Below, one piece after another: positions 43,822 to 52,821 of a DNA stretch of 64,000 nt. Made by a program: the position numbers and the translations under genes. The notes beneath the pieces are model-generated. The model had not been told where the DNA came from, did no database searches, and saw only the letters and a program-made list of their open reading frames with translations. Positions within the stretch are counted from its first letter, which is position 1. Every line of letters begins with the position of its first letter. Location: assembly GCA_964398785.1 (NCBI GenBank), contig CAYNNQ010000006.1, positions 1-64,000 on the forward strand, written 5' to 3'. This stretch comes from CAYNNQ01 sp964398785. Its GTDB lineage: Bacteria; Desulfobacterota; Desulfovibrionia; Desulfovibrionales; Desulfonatronovibrionaceae.

Positions 43822-44328
43822 ATGAAGATAGCCATCAGTGCTTCAGGTAAGGGGTTAGAGAGCCCATTCGAACCACGTTTTGGGCGGGCCAACGGATTTA
43901 TTGTATTCGACACAGAAACTGGGGACACGCAGTATCTGGATAACACAACCAATCAAAATCTTTCCCAAGGAGCAGGCCTCCAAACTGCGCAGATGATAAC
44001 AGAAAGTGGGGCTCAAGCTTTGATAACCGGGAATGTAGGACCAAAAGCCTCGCGGGCCCTAAGCACTTCCTCCTTGCAAATCTTTAACTGCGAAGCCCAG
44101 ACAGTATCAGAAGCCCTTCGCGCCTTTCAGAGCGGTGATAACACCCGGCCCAACACCGAAAATTCCAACCAGTCCGCCCCTGCAAGCGGGACGGGTAGTG
44201 GGCGTGGACGCGGCCCTGGTCAGGGTGGCCGGGGTATGGGCGGAGGTGCCCGTGGACGTGGCATGAAAGGAGGCGGCCGGGGTAAGGGCGGAGGTGGAGG
44301 AATGAAAAAAGGTGGAAGACGAAGCTAG
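43822..44328 (+). CDS. NifX/MTH1175-family Fe-Mo-cofactor-binding-like protein with Gly/Arg-rich tail
   Basis: Residues 1-105 form the dinitrogenase iron-molybdenum cofactor domain (MKIAISASGKGLESPFEPRF, then FIVFDTETGD and GAQALITGNVGPKASRAL). Residues ~115-168 are a low-complexity tail of Gly, Arg, Lys and Met (GRGRGPGQGGRGMGGGARGR...). Sulfate reducers carry several such small proteins, some binding Mo-Cu or Fe-S clusters. GAGGAGAAC precedes the ATG. It is monocistronic; nothing is recognisable in the 470 bp that follow except the efflux promoter. Confidence 0.85.
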   Translation: MKIAISASGKGLESPFEPRFGRANGFIVFDTETGDTQYLDNTTNQNLSQGAGLQTAQMITESGAQALITGNVGPKASRALSTSSLQIFNCEAQTVSEALRAFQSGDNTRPNTENSNQSAPASGTGSGRGRGPGQGGRGMGGGARGRGMKGGGRGKGGGGGMKKGGRRS

Positions 44329-44752
44329 TATTCTGTCATCTTTTACTTCTCGCAGAAGCTTAACACTCTACTACCCGCATAGATGAATGAATCTTGTGCT
44401 GCTGCGCTGCGTCGTGTCCGGCCAAGACTTTCTTTTTATTCAAGATTGCTTTTTTGTGGAGTTATTGTCGAGTGACGCGGTCCCTGGAATCTTTGCCAGG
44501 ATAAGTCAGTAAAATTATTATTTATATCGATGTGCGGCGCGGAGTTTAGAGAGAAAAGACCATGATATCCCGCTTTTGACAAAGTATTACTCTCCACTTG
44601 GACACTCAGTCTTCCACATACTTGCACCCATGCCTTAAAGAGGCTCGACCTCAGGGGGCATTTCAACCCTGGCAAAACTGCCTCCCTATAGTCACCCCCA
44701 GCCTCCTCGTCTTAAACACTCCCCACTTATTCCTCCCTCTGGAGTTAAAAGT

Positions 44753-44781
44753 TTGACACGTACAAACAACTAAGTTAATAG
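44753..44781 (+). promoter_or_regulatory. Sigma-70-type promoter of the efflux operon
   Basis: TTGACA (44753-44758) is separated by 17 bp from TAATAG (44776-44781). Transcription would begin at about 44788, within the palindrome that follows. Confidence 0.65.
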
Positions 44782-44787
44782 ATCTTA

Positions 44788-44805
44788 ATTGAGCGATTGC
44801 TCAAT
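44788..44805. promoter_or_regulatory. Palindromic operator, probable TetR binding site
   Basis: ATTGAGC-GATT-GCTCAAT is a perfect 7-bp inverted repeat placed just after the -10 box and before the regulator's ribosome site. Binding there would block initiation, giving autoregulation. Confidence 0.75.
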
Positions 44806-44826
44806 CAATCGCAAAGGAGTACATGC

Positions 44827-45405
44827 TTGAGTCGAAAAGACAACATCCTAGAAGTTGCTGCTTCCCTTTTCGCCCAAAAGGGTTTTTCCGCCACTTCCAC
44901 ATCAGCCATCGCCAAAGAAGCCGGCGTGGCGGAAGGACTGATCTTCCATTATTTCAATACCAAAAAGGATATTCTCTTACATATCCTAAAAGAGATGACC
45001 TCCTCATACTTAGAGGGAAGCCGCGCAAATACAAAAAACAGCACAACCGGCCTGGAAGCATTGAAGACGCTGATAAACTTCCATTTTGAATTCGGTTCTG
45101 ACAACCTAAACGCCCTTGTAGTTTTGATTCGCGACCTCCCTTCTTCTTTTGTCCAAAAAGGGGAAGAGTTTTGCGAAGCCATAAATCAAGACATGGAAGC
45201 GGTGATAAGCGTGTGGAAAAGTTGCATCCAAAAGGGCATTGAGGATAATTCTATCTCCAAGGATATTCCTCCCAGGGAAACCGCTCTTATGGTTCAGGGT
45301 ATGCTTCAGGGAGTGGACAGGTTGCATTTGTTGGGCCCGATTGAAGTGCCGGAAATGCAAAGGCACATAATTGATTTTTGCCTAAGGGCCGTCACAAAAG
45401 ACTAA
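44827..45405 (+). CDS. TetR-family transcriptional regulator
   Basis: The N-terminal helix-turn-helix is FSATSTSAIAKEAGVAEGLIFHYF, with ILEVAASLFAQKGF before it; the C-terminal ~140 helical residues form the ligand pocket. The start is a TTG at 44827, seven bases after AAAGGAGT; the nearby ATG at 44823 is out of frame. It lies upstream of, and co-oriented with, RND efflux genes and behind an operator palindrome, so it most likely represses its own gene and the pump. Confidence 0.9.
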   Translation: MSRKDNILEVAASLFAQKGFSATSTSAIAKEAGVAEGLIFHYFNTKKDILLHILKEMTSSYLEGSRANTKNSTTGLEALKTLINFHFEFGSDNLNALVVLIRDLPSSFVQKGEEFCEAINQDMEAVISVWKSCIQKGIEDNSISKDIPPRETALMVQGMLQGVDRLHLLGPIEVPEMQRHIIDFCLRAVTKD

Positions 45406-45554
45406 AAAACGGGAATCCTGTTGTCTTGCATATTTAGTTCAGACCTCAACTCTTGCCATTTTATGACTTTTAATAAATCTTTCGGCTAAGGCATACAGCC
45501 TTTTACTGAAAACGAACTTCTTACATGAGCCAAATAACTAGGAGGGTACGAATA

Positions 45555-46664
45555 ATGCGCTTTTTCTTGATATGTTTGTCTTTCATTCTGACCTTTCCGT
45601 CAATCATTCTTGCAGCTCCCCCGGGAAAGGGCTCGCCGCCCCTGGTAAAAGTGCAGAAAGTCACTAAAAAAGAGGTCAACCCTCCCCAAAAATATGTTGG
45701 CCATGTACAGGCGATAAAGTCAGTGGAGCTAAAGGCCAGAGTCAAGGGATACCTGGAAGAGATAAACTTCCGAGAAGGTTCCCTGGTTCAGGAGGACAAG
45801 CCGCTTTTTGTTATCGAACAAGCACCGTACAAGGCCAGTTTGCTGGCGGCTAAAGCTGGAGTAACCCAGGCCCAGGCGGAACTTTTCAAGGCCAAGAGTC
45901 GTTTAGACCGCTTGCGTGCCGCTGGCTCTCAAAGTGTCTCCAAAGCAGAGATCGATGACGCCATAGCCGCCCGGGATCTGGCAAAGGGCAGATTGAGTCA
46001 AGCCAAAGCGGAATTGAAACTTGCCAGGATCGATATGGATTATACCACAGTGAAGGCACCAATCAGCGGCCGTATCGGCAAGAAAGCTTTTGACGAAGGG
46101 GACTTGGTTTCTCCTGCTTCCCAGGCCTTGGCGCAGATAAAAAAAATAAGCCCTATCCGAGTGGTCTTTTCCGTGGGAGAAAAAAAGGTCTCTCTTATCC
46201 AAAAAGCCCTAAATGATGCGGAGAGCAAAAAGGCCAGGCGTATTTTGTCCGTAAAACTGGAGTTTAGCGACGGGACAAAATACCCGAAAAAAGGCAAAAT
46301 TGTCTTCGTAAACAACAAAGTGGACGAAAGTACCGGGACTATACCTGTTTGGGCCAAATTCGACAATCCGCAAGGGCGTCTTATCCCCGGCGAATATGTA
46401 AATGCCCTGTTAACCCTGACCTCTTCCCCAAAAATGCCGGTTGTACCCTTATCTTCTGTTCAGCGGGACAACAAAGGGGCCTTTGTATTTGTAGTAAAAC
46501 AAGAGAACCGTGCACAGAAAAAAAGGATTGATATAAAGGACACAAGCTCCGGGCAAGCCGCTGTCAAGTCCGGCCTGCAAGGAGGTGAAAAACTCATAGT
46601 TCAAGGGATACAAAAAGTAAGACCCGGCAATCCGGTAAAAATATCTGGGGAGAAAAATAGATAA
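45555..46664 (+). CDS. RND efflux periplasmic adaptor (AcrA/MexA-like)
   Basis: The 369-residue adaptor has a signal peptide (FLICLSFILTFPSIILAAPP), a lipoyl half-motif pair (VELKARVKGYLEEINFREGS and DYTTVKAPISGRIGKKAFDE), a coiled-coil hairpin between them and a beta-barrel domain. It links the inner-membrane pump to the outer-membrane channel. AGGAGGG lies 8 bases before the ATG at 45555. The stop overlaps the pump start (TAATG). Confidence 0.93.
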   Translation: MRFFLICLSFILTFPSIILAAPPGKGSPPLVKVQKVTKKEVNPPQKYVGHVQAIKSVELKARVKGYLEEINFREGSLVQEDKPLFVIEQAPYKASLLAAKAGVTQAQAELFKAKSRLDRLRAAGSQSVSKAEIDDAIAARDLAKGRLSQAKAELKLARIDMDYTTVKAPISGRIGKKAFDEGDLVSPASQALAQIKKISPIRVVFSVGEKKVSLIQKALNDAESKKARRILSVKLEFSDGTKYPKKGKIVFVNNKVDESTGTIPVWAKFDNPQGRLIPGEYVNALLTLTSSPKMPVVPLSSVQRDNKGAFVFVVKQENRAQKKRIDIKDTSSGQAAVKSGLQGGEKLIVQGIQKVRPGNPVKISGEKNR

Positions 46665-49600
46665 TGTTTTCCAGGATCTTTATAGAACGCCCTCGATTGG
46701 CATCGGTCATAGCCATTATAATGATTCTGGGGGGACTTATCGCCATTTTCAATATCCCAGTGGCGGAAAACCCCTCTATAAGTCCACCGGTAATCCGGGT
46801 CAGTGCTCAATATCCGGGGGCCAATGCCCAGACCGTTCAAGATACTGTAGCCGCTCCAATCGAACAGGAAATAAACGGTGTGGAGGACATGCTTTACATG
46901 GAGTCCACAAGCTCCAACACCGGCACCTATTCCCTGGAGGTTACCTTTGAAGTGGACTCTAATCCGGACATCGACCAGGTAAACGTCCAGAATCGCCTAC
47001 AGCTGGCCAAGTCCCAATTGCCTCAGGCGGTGCTCGATCAGGGGATAGATGTGCGCAGACGCTCCTCGAACATGCTGGGTGTGATAACCTTTACCTCCCC
47101 GCAAGGCAAACGGAGCAATAGGTTCATAAGCAGTTACGTGCGCAGGGCCATAATGGAATCCATGGTCCGGGTCCAGGGAGTGAGCGACGTATTTATATAC
47201 GGGGACGAATACAGCATGCGCATTTGGATGAAGCCGGACAAGCTTGCTGCCCTGGGACTCAGCGCACAGGATGTTATAAAGGCCATCCGGGAACAAAGCA
47301 CCCAGGCTACTGTAGGTTCAGTGGGTACCGCCCCCAGTACACCCGGGCAGAAAATGCAGTATTCACTCGTGGCAAAGGGGAGACTGCAAAATGCCGAGGA
47401 ATTCAGCAATATCATCGTCCGCCAAAACGAAAAAGGGGGAGTGGTCCGGGTAAAAGATGTAGCCAAAGTGGAGCTAGGGAGCAAAAGCTACAGCACTGAT
47501 ACCATGGTCAACAACAAAACTGCAGTGGGCATGGCCATATACCGATCTACTGAAGCCAACTCCTTGGACACTATGACCAAAGTTCGCAAAGAGCTTAAAC
47601 ATATAGACCTCCCTGAAGGCATGTCCTATAATGTGATGTATGATACCACCGACTATGTCCAGGAGGCAATCAAGGAAATCGTTTTTACCTTGGGACTTAC
47701 TTTTCTCTTGGTTGTTGCGGTCATATTTGTGTTTTTGCAGGATTGGAGATCTACCCTTATCCCCACCGCGGCAATTCCCGTCTCCCTTATCGGCACATTT
47801 GCAGCCTTGCTCACCATGGGTTTTACAGCCAATACCCTTACCCTTTTCGCTTTAATACTGGCTATCGGCCTAGTGGTGGATGACGCGATTATTGTTGTGG
47901 AAAATATCCATAGAGTCATGCATGAAGAAAAACTGGACCGCAAGTCCGCGGCCATAAAGGGAATGCGTGAAGTCACCGGACCAATCGTGGCCACCACTCT
48001 GGTTTTGCTGGCAGTCTTCGTTCCGGTTACCTTCATGCCCGGCATTACCGGACTGCTATACAAGCAGTTCGGCATAACCTTATGTGTCGCCGTTGTCCTG
48101 TCGGCGATAAACTCCCTAACTCTCAGCCCGGCCTTGTGCGCCCTTTTCCTAAAAGAAACCAAATCGCCGAAGCACGGTCCCTTTGCTTGGTTCAACAAAT
48201 CCATGGGCTGCTCCACCAACATCTATACCTCCACGGTAGGATGGCTGCTGCGCCACATGGTGGTGGCAATGGGAATTTTTGTATTGGTCCTGGGAGGTAC
48301 GGGTCTTTTGTTCCAGCAACTGCCCACCAGCTTTATCCCCCAAGAAGACAAAGGTGCCTTCTTCAATGACTTGCAGTTGCCCGAAGGGGCCTCTTTGCGG
48401 CGAACCAAGGAAGTACAGAAACGTCTAACCAAAACATTGGAGCATACCGAGGGCGTGGAGGACGTGCTTGCAGTCAGCGGATTCAGCATGCTCAGTGGGA
48501 GGGCGGAAAATGTCGGTTTTCTCATATGCGACCTCAAGCCCTGGGAAGAACGTACTACGCCAAATCAACAATTGAATGCCATTATAAACAAGGCCAGGAA
48601 AAAGTACCAAGGCATAACCACTGCCAATGTTTTTCCCTTTACCCCCCCTCCTATCCAGGGGCTAGGGAATACTGGGGGATTTGACCTCCGCCTTGAGGCC
48701 TTCCAGGGCCAGTCCCCTAGAAAAATGGTCCAAGCCGCACGCTCGCTGATAATAGCCGCAAATCAGGAACCATCAATTGCCAGGGCCTATACCACTTATT
48801 CCGCAAACACTCCTCAGATATATGTCCATCTGGATCGGACCAGGTTAAAGAATCTGGGGATACCGGTAAGCCGGGTTTTCGCCACTCTGCAGGGACAATT
48901 AGGGTCCAGATATGTTAATGATTTCAACATGTACGGTCGAACCTACCAGGTCAAAGTGCGGGCCGAGGACTCTGCCAGGATGACCCGAGAAGACATTAAA
49001 AACCTTTATGTTACCAACAACCAGGGTAAAGAGATACCCATGAGCAACTTGGTGGACTTGTCCACCACTCTTGGGCCCAAGCTGATAAAACGTTACAATC
49101 TCTTTCCCAGTATAGCCATCAAGGGCAATCCTGCTCCGGGCTACTCCTCGGGCCAGGCCATGCAGACCATGAAACGCTTGGTGGAAGAAAAACTCCCCGG
49201 AGGATATACGTCCGAGTGGTCCGGTATGTCTTTTCAGGAACAAAAAGCCAGTGGGAGCGTCATTTACCTGTTTGCTCTGGCCATCTTCTTTGCCTATCTC
49301 TTTTTGGTTGGACTCTATGAAAGCTGGAACATTCCTCTTTCTGTAATGCTTTCAGTTATGGTAGCCGCTTGTGGTGGACTTGCGGGAGTGTGGCTGGCCG
49401 GGATACCATTATCCATATATGCCCAGATCGGGGCGGTTCTCTTGGTAGCATTGGCTGCCAAAAACGCTATCTTGATCGTGGAATTTGCACGTGATCGTAG
49501 ACAAGAGAGCGGTTCCGCGTATCAGGCTGCTCTTGAGGGAGCTCGGATCCGGTTCAGACCGGTGTTAATGACCGCCTTCACCTTTATTCTGGGTGTCGCT

Positions 49601-49786
49601 CCATTGGTCGTTGCCACGGGGGCGGGGGCTGCAAGCCGCCGACATATAGGAACCATGGTCTTTTCCGGCATGATTGCCGCCACAACCGTGGGCATACTTA
49701 TCATACCCGCCCTATATTTCCTTTTCCAGCGGACGCGGGAAAAAGCCCGCAATTTGAACTCCAAAGATGGTGGAAACAGCTATTAA
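46664..49786 (+). CDS. RND multidrug efflux pump, HAE1 family (AcrB/MexB-like)
   Basis: At 1040 residues it has the usual AcrB size, with twelve membrane helices and two large periplasmic loops. N-terminal FIERPRLASVIAIIMILGG, VQNRLQLAKSQLP and the helix-4 proton-relay block LVVDDAIIVVENIHRVM (two aspartates) are present, and AKNAILIVEFARD is in helix 10. It exports hydrophobic compounds using the proton gradient. It is translationally coupled to the adaptor gene. Confidence 0.96.
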   Translation: MFSRIFIERPRLASVIAIIMILGGLIAIFNIPVAENPSISPPVIRVSAQYPGANAQTVQDTVAAPIEQEINGVEDMLYMESTSSNTGTYSLEVTFEVDSNPDIDQVNVQNRLQLAKSQLPQAVLDQGIDVRRRSSNMLGVITFTSPQGKRSNRFISSYVRRAIMESMVRVQGVSDVFIYGDEYSMRIWMKPDKLAALGLSAQDVIKAIREQSTQATVGSVGTAPSTPGQKMQYSLVAKGRLQNAEEFSNIIVRQNEKGGVVRVKDVAKVELGSKSYSTDTMVNNKTAVGMAIYRSTEANSLDTMTKVRKELKHIDLPEGMSYNVMYDTTDYVQEAIKEIVFTLGLTFLLVVAVIFVFLQDWRSTLIPTAAIPVSLIGTFAALLTMGFTANTLTLFALILAIGLVVDDAIIVVENIHRVMHEEKLDRKSAAIKGMREVTGPIVATTLVLLAVFVPVTFMPGITGLLYKQFGITLCVAVVLSAINSLTLSPALCALFLKETKSPKHGPFAWFNKSMGCSTNIYTSTVGWLLRHMVVAMGIFVLVLGGTGLLFQQLPTSFIPQEDKGAFFNDLQLPEGASLRRTKEVQKRLTKTLEHTEGVEDVLAVSGFSMLSGRAENVGFLICDLKPWEERTTPNQQLNAIINKARKKYQGITTANVFPFTPPPIQGLGNTGGFDLRLEAFQGQSPRKMVQAARSLIIAANQEPSIARAYTTYSANTPQIYVHLDRTRLKNLGIPVSRVFATLQGQLGSRYVNDFNMYGRTYQVKVRAEDSARMTREDIKNLYVTNNQGKEIPMSNLVDLSTTLGPKLIKRYNLFPSIAIKGNPAPGYSSGQAMQTMKRLVEEKLPGGYTSEWSGMSFQEQKASGSVIYLFALAIFFAYLFLVGLYESWNIPLSVMLSVMVAACGGLAGVWLAGIPLSIYAQIGAVLLVALAAKNAILIVEFARDRRQESGSAYQAALEGARIRFRPVLMTAFTFILGVAPLVVATGAGAASRRHIGTMVFSGMIAATTVGILIIPALYFLFQRTREKARNLNSKDGGNSY

Positions 49787-49816
49787 AAGAACATTTAAGA
49801 CAAAAAGGGCGTTTTC

Positions 49817-51343
49817 ATGTCGAATGAGTCCCCCAAACAAATAAAAGGGATTGTTTTTGGGCAGCATCTGCTTCAATCGTTTTTGCTGTGCACGATAATT
49901 ATTTTTTTTATGCTCACAGGTTGCATAAAAGTTGGGCCGGACTACCAGCCTCCAGAGACCAACGCCACTTCAAATTGGCGTGCCTCCCTGGTAAACGGAC
50001 TTACCAACGCTTCAGTTAGCAGGAAAAATCTAGCCGATTGGTGGAAAAGGTTCAACGACCCGGTGCTCACCAAGCTCATCCAAAAGGCAATAAAAAACAG
50101 TCCGGATCTGGCCATGGCTCGGGCTAAGCTCCAGGAAGCACGAGCGAAGCGTGGACTGGCCAAGGCGGACAAATTCCCCACACTGAACGCCAAAGGCTCA
50201 ATGACCAGATCCAAAGCCTCCGAGGACACCGGCAACAGGGTGACCACCAAAGCACACGACCTTTATAACGCGGGCTTCGACGCCTCCTGGGAGCTGGATA
50301 TCTTCGGGGGAAAGCGGCGCGCTGAGGAGGCGGCCCAGGCCATCCTGGAAGCCAAGCGGGCCAACCTTAGGGATGTCCTGGTCAGTCTGTGTGCAGAAGT
50401 CGCACTCAATTATGTTGAAGTCCGAACTTATCAAAGCCGACTTAATATTGCCCGTAAAATTATCCAGGTACAGGAAAAAACTCTTGAACTGGTAACATCC
50501 CGGGAAAACTCGGGACTGGGGACCGAAATGGATGTACAGCGGGCAGACTCCATCCTCTCTTCCACCCGTTCCAAAATACCCCCACTACGCGCAGGACTAA
50601 CAGCGGCCCAAAACAGGCTGGCGGTACTTATGGGACAAAAGCCGGGGACTGTGGACAAATCACTTTCCCATACAAAAAATGTCCCAACAATTGAAGCCAA
50701 GGTAGCCGTGGGAGTTCCCGCAGCAACACTGCGTCGGCGACCGGACATACGCCGGGCGGAAAGAGAGCTCGCGGCTCAGACGGCACGCATAGGCGAAGCT
50801 ACATCCGATCTTTTCCCCAAATTTCGGTTGCTGGGGTCTGTTGGCTTGGAAACCATTGAGCACGAAACTGAATTTTTCCATCCCGACTACGGTTTCTGGT
50901 CCATTGGACCCTCGGTTTCCTGGAACATATTTGATGCCGGCGCAATCCGCCGCAATATCGAGATCCAATCCGCAAGACAAAAACAGAAACTTATAAATTA
51001 TGAAAAAACCGTTCTCTCCGCCCTGGAGGAGACGGAAAACGCCTTGACCCAGTTTGCGCGAGAGCAGGAAAGGAGGATGGAACTGAAATCAGCCGTCCGC
51101 TCGGCCAAAAAGGCGGAAAAGCTGGTCAGAGACAAGTACAAGGCCGGTTTGGTGCGGTTTACTGCGGTACTGGATGCTCAAAGGTCCCTTCTGTCCTATA
51201 GGGACAAGCTCGCCCAAAGCAAAGGTGAAGTCACTTCCAATTTAATTTCCGTGTACAAAGCTTTGGGAGGAGGATGGCAGAACTACTGGGAAGACAACTC
51301 CCCAGTTTCAAAGCCACAATCCCCTGATAACTCCGCGTCCTGA
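49817..51343 (+). CDS. Outer-membrane efflux channel (OprM/NodT-like lipoprotein)
   Basis: The signal sequence ends in the lipobox MLTGC, followed by IKVGPDYQPPE, the usual start of NodT/OprM proteins. LADWWKRFNDPVLTKLIQKA, ASWELDIFGGKRR and VSWNIFDAGAIRRNIE are conserved blocks of the two TolC-type repeats. It completes the tripartite pump. The last 61 bp overlap the 3' end of the convergent DUF364-type gene. Confidence 0.94.
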   Translation: MSNESPKQIKGIVFGQHLLQSFLLCTIIIFFMLTGCIKVGPDYQPPETNATSNWRASLVNGLTNASVSRKNLADWWKRFNDPVLTKLIQKAIKNSPDLAMARAKLQEARAKRGLAKADKFPTLNAKGSMTRSKASEDTGNRVTTKAHDLYNAGFDASWELDIFGGKRRAEEAAQAILEAKRANLRDVLVSLCAEVALNYVEVRTYQSRLNIARKIIQVQEKTLELVTSRENSGLGTEMDVQRADSILSSTRSKIPPLRAGLTAAQNRLAVLMGQKPGTVDKSLSHTKNVPTIEAKVAVGVPAATLRRRPDIRRAERELAAQTARIGEATSDLFPKFRLLGSVGLETIEHETEFFHPDYGFWSIGPSVSWNIFDAGAIRRNIEIQSARQKQKLINYEKTVLSALEETENALTQFAREQERRMELKSAVRSAKKAEKLVRDKYKAGLVRFTAVLDAQRSLLSYRDKLAQSKGEVTSNLISVYKALGGGWQNYWEDNSPVSKPQSPDNSAS

Positions 51344-52095
51344 CTCTCAAGCACAGCATACGGCTTCCGGCCGTAACGTTGCAGGGCGGGAGTACCTTTC
51401 CCATGTCGCACGGCTTTAAAAGTAGCTTCAAAATCTACGGGAACGGTTCCGGCAAGAACACGTACCGGCGAAGAAATGAAACTGGCACGGGAAATAGGTG
51501 TGCTGGGCCCGAGCAAGGCAACGGGAATTCCGACGGGGACATATTTAAGTATCCCGTCAATTGTTCCGTTAATAATGGAAGTCGCACTCAAAAAAAGCGC
51601 TTGCGTCCTTTCTCCCAACCCGGCCAGGACTTCGGCGCTATCACCGATTTTGTGTCCACGATCTGCCAGTTCCACTCCAACCTGCATCCGATTCAGTTTC
51701 TGAACCAACGGCTTGAAATGCCCAATCATGGCCACACGCGCACCACTCTCTATTCCCAGTTCCCGGAACAGGATTTGGTTGTCCCGGTCCTCGGGCAAGG
51801 AATCAATCGAAGGGTAATTAAGTGCGTTTATAAGGGCCAGGGCAATTGCTCGGCGCACAGTATTTGCGGAAAGTATACCTGGCAAAAGTTCGCTGGCCTC
51901 TTTTCCCTCGAACTCCTCGTCCCGCCCGAGCACACTGCAGGAACATTTTGAATCCAGACTGGTGTTGGCCAACCCGACTCCTCCCGGTTCGGTACGCACC
52001 GCGGTGTAGGCCAGCCCGATGCTCAAACACCTAACGCGGGCCTCTTTGGCCAATTCCTCAAAATTTTGGTATAATGTTGAACAAATACCCTGCAT
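51283..52095 (-). CDS. DUF364/DUF4213-type putative heavy-metal-chelation protein
   Basis: The 270-residue protein has an N-terminal segment with GLAYTAVRTEPGGVGLANTS (DUF4213-like) and a C-terminal Rossmann-like domain (VAMIGHFKPLVQKL, ALFLSATSIINGTID, VALLGPSTPIS), as in proteins named for putative metal chelation. Their activity is unknown. AGGAGG precedes the ATG at 52095. The 3' end runs 61 bp into the outer-membrane channel gene on the other strand. Confidence 0.82.
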   Translation of the reverse strand: MQGICSTLYQNFEELAKEARVRCLSIGLAYTAVRTEPGGVGLANTSLDSKCSCSVLGRDEEFEGKEASELLPGILSANTVRRAIALALINALNYPSIDSLPEDRDNQILFRELGIESGARVAMIGHFKPLVQKLNRMQVGVELADRGHKIGDSAEVLAGLGERTQALFLSATSIINGTIDGILKYVPVGIPVALLGPSTPISRASFISSPVRVLAGTVPVDFEATFKAVRHGKGTPALQRYGRKPYAVLESQDAELSGDCGFETGELSSQ

Positions 52096-52220
52096 GGACA
52101 AAACCTCCTGATTAGGTATTCCTGAAAGGATCTCCACTACGGGACAAAACTAGAGACACCCGGGAAAAGGGGTGCACTGGACAACCCAAATGGGAGCCCA
52201 TGGCTCCGGTACCGCTTGGG

Positions 52221-52356
52221 CAGAGGCATCTGCAAAAAGTCGAATACCGGAGTTAAAAGCACAGATTAAACTTTATAACCTTTTGATTTTACTTAAAACT
52301 TTCAACTTAAAACTTAACACTGCCTGCAAAAATATATTTTTTTGCAGGCGCCTCTG
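52221..52356 (+). repeat. Dispersed repeat family 3, copy 2
   Basis: Element begins CAGAGGCATCTGCAAAAAGTCG and ends TTTTTTTGCAGGCGCCTCTG, giving clear inverted ends (CAGAGGC/GCCTCTG). It aligns through its length to 12172-12299. GGGC is present at both junctions. Confidence 0.75.
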
Positions 52357-52411
52357 GGCACCTGAATAATTTAAAAAAACAACAAAAGAAAGAGGACAGT
52401 GGGTTTGGGCC

Positions 52412-52742
52412 ATGTACAGCAATATTAGCTTAGAAACCTTTGTTACGCTAGTTTCCATCCGGAAATGGCCCTTTTCCATTTTAACGGCGTCAATTTTTGA
52501 TTTTCCGGATAAGAACTACGCTAGGGGAAAATGGCTTCTCTTTAGATGGACTTGTAATCAAGACTAAGGATAGAGCGGCAGATGCCTTAAAAGAACCGCC
52601 TTTGGTTGGAGCGAAGAGGGTGCTGCCCAAATGGCCCGCGTTATCATCAAAAGATCCACTCACAAGCAAGCTTGGGGAAAATTCGGGAATAGGTGGCTAC
52701 AATATTACTGGCAATGTAATGCTTGTCTTTAGAGATGCCTAA
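52412..52742 (+). pseudogene. Small reading frame interrupted by MITE copy E
   Basis: MYSNISLETFVTL ends at the element. Removing the element and one 9-bp duplication (73 bp, 52452-52524) joins 52412-52451 to 52525-52742 and gives a clean 85-residue frame, MYSNISLETFVTL-GENGFSLDGLVIKTKD... to MLVFRDA-stop. With the insertion the frame shifts and stops. I recognise no family, and whether it was ever a complete gene is unknown. Confidence 0.55.
52443..52524 (-). repeat. MITE-like element, copy E (internally deleted, reverse)
   Basis: Element 52452-52515 is only 64 bp but keeps both ends, TTTCCATCCGGAAATGGCCC and TTTTCCGGATAAGAA. It is flanked by TTACGCTAG and CTACGCTAG, a 9-bp duplication matching at eight positions, so the deleted form itself appears to have transposed. 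Confidence 0.88.
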
Positions 52743-52821
52743 AATCATTTAACCCCCTCCCTTTCTTGGACAACACCGAGTTTAAAAAGCAAGAGTCACG
52801 AAGGAAACATATATAGACAAG

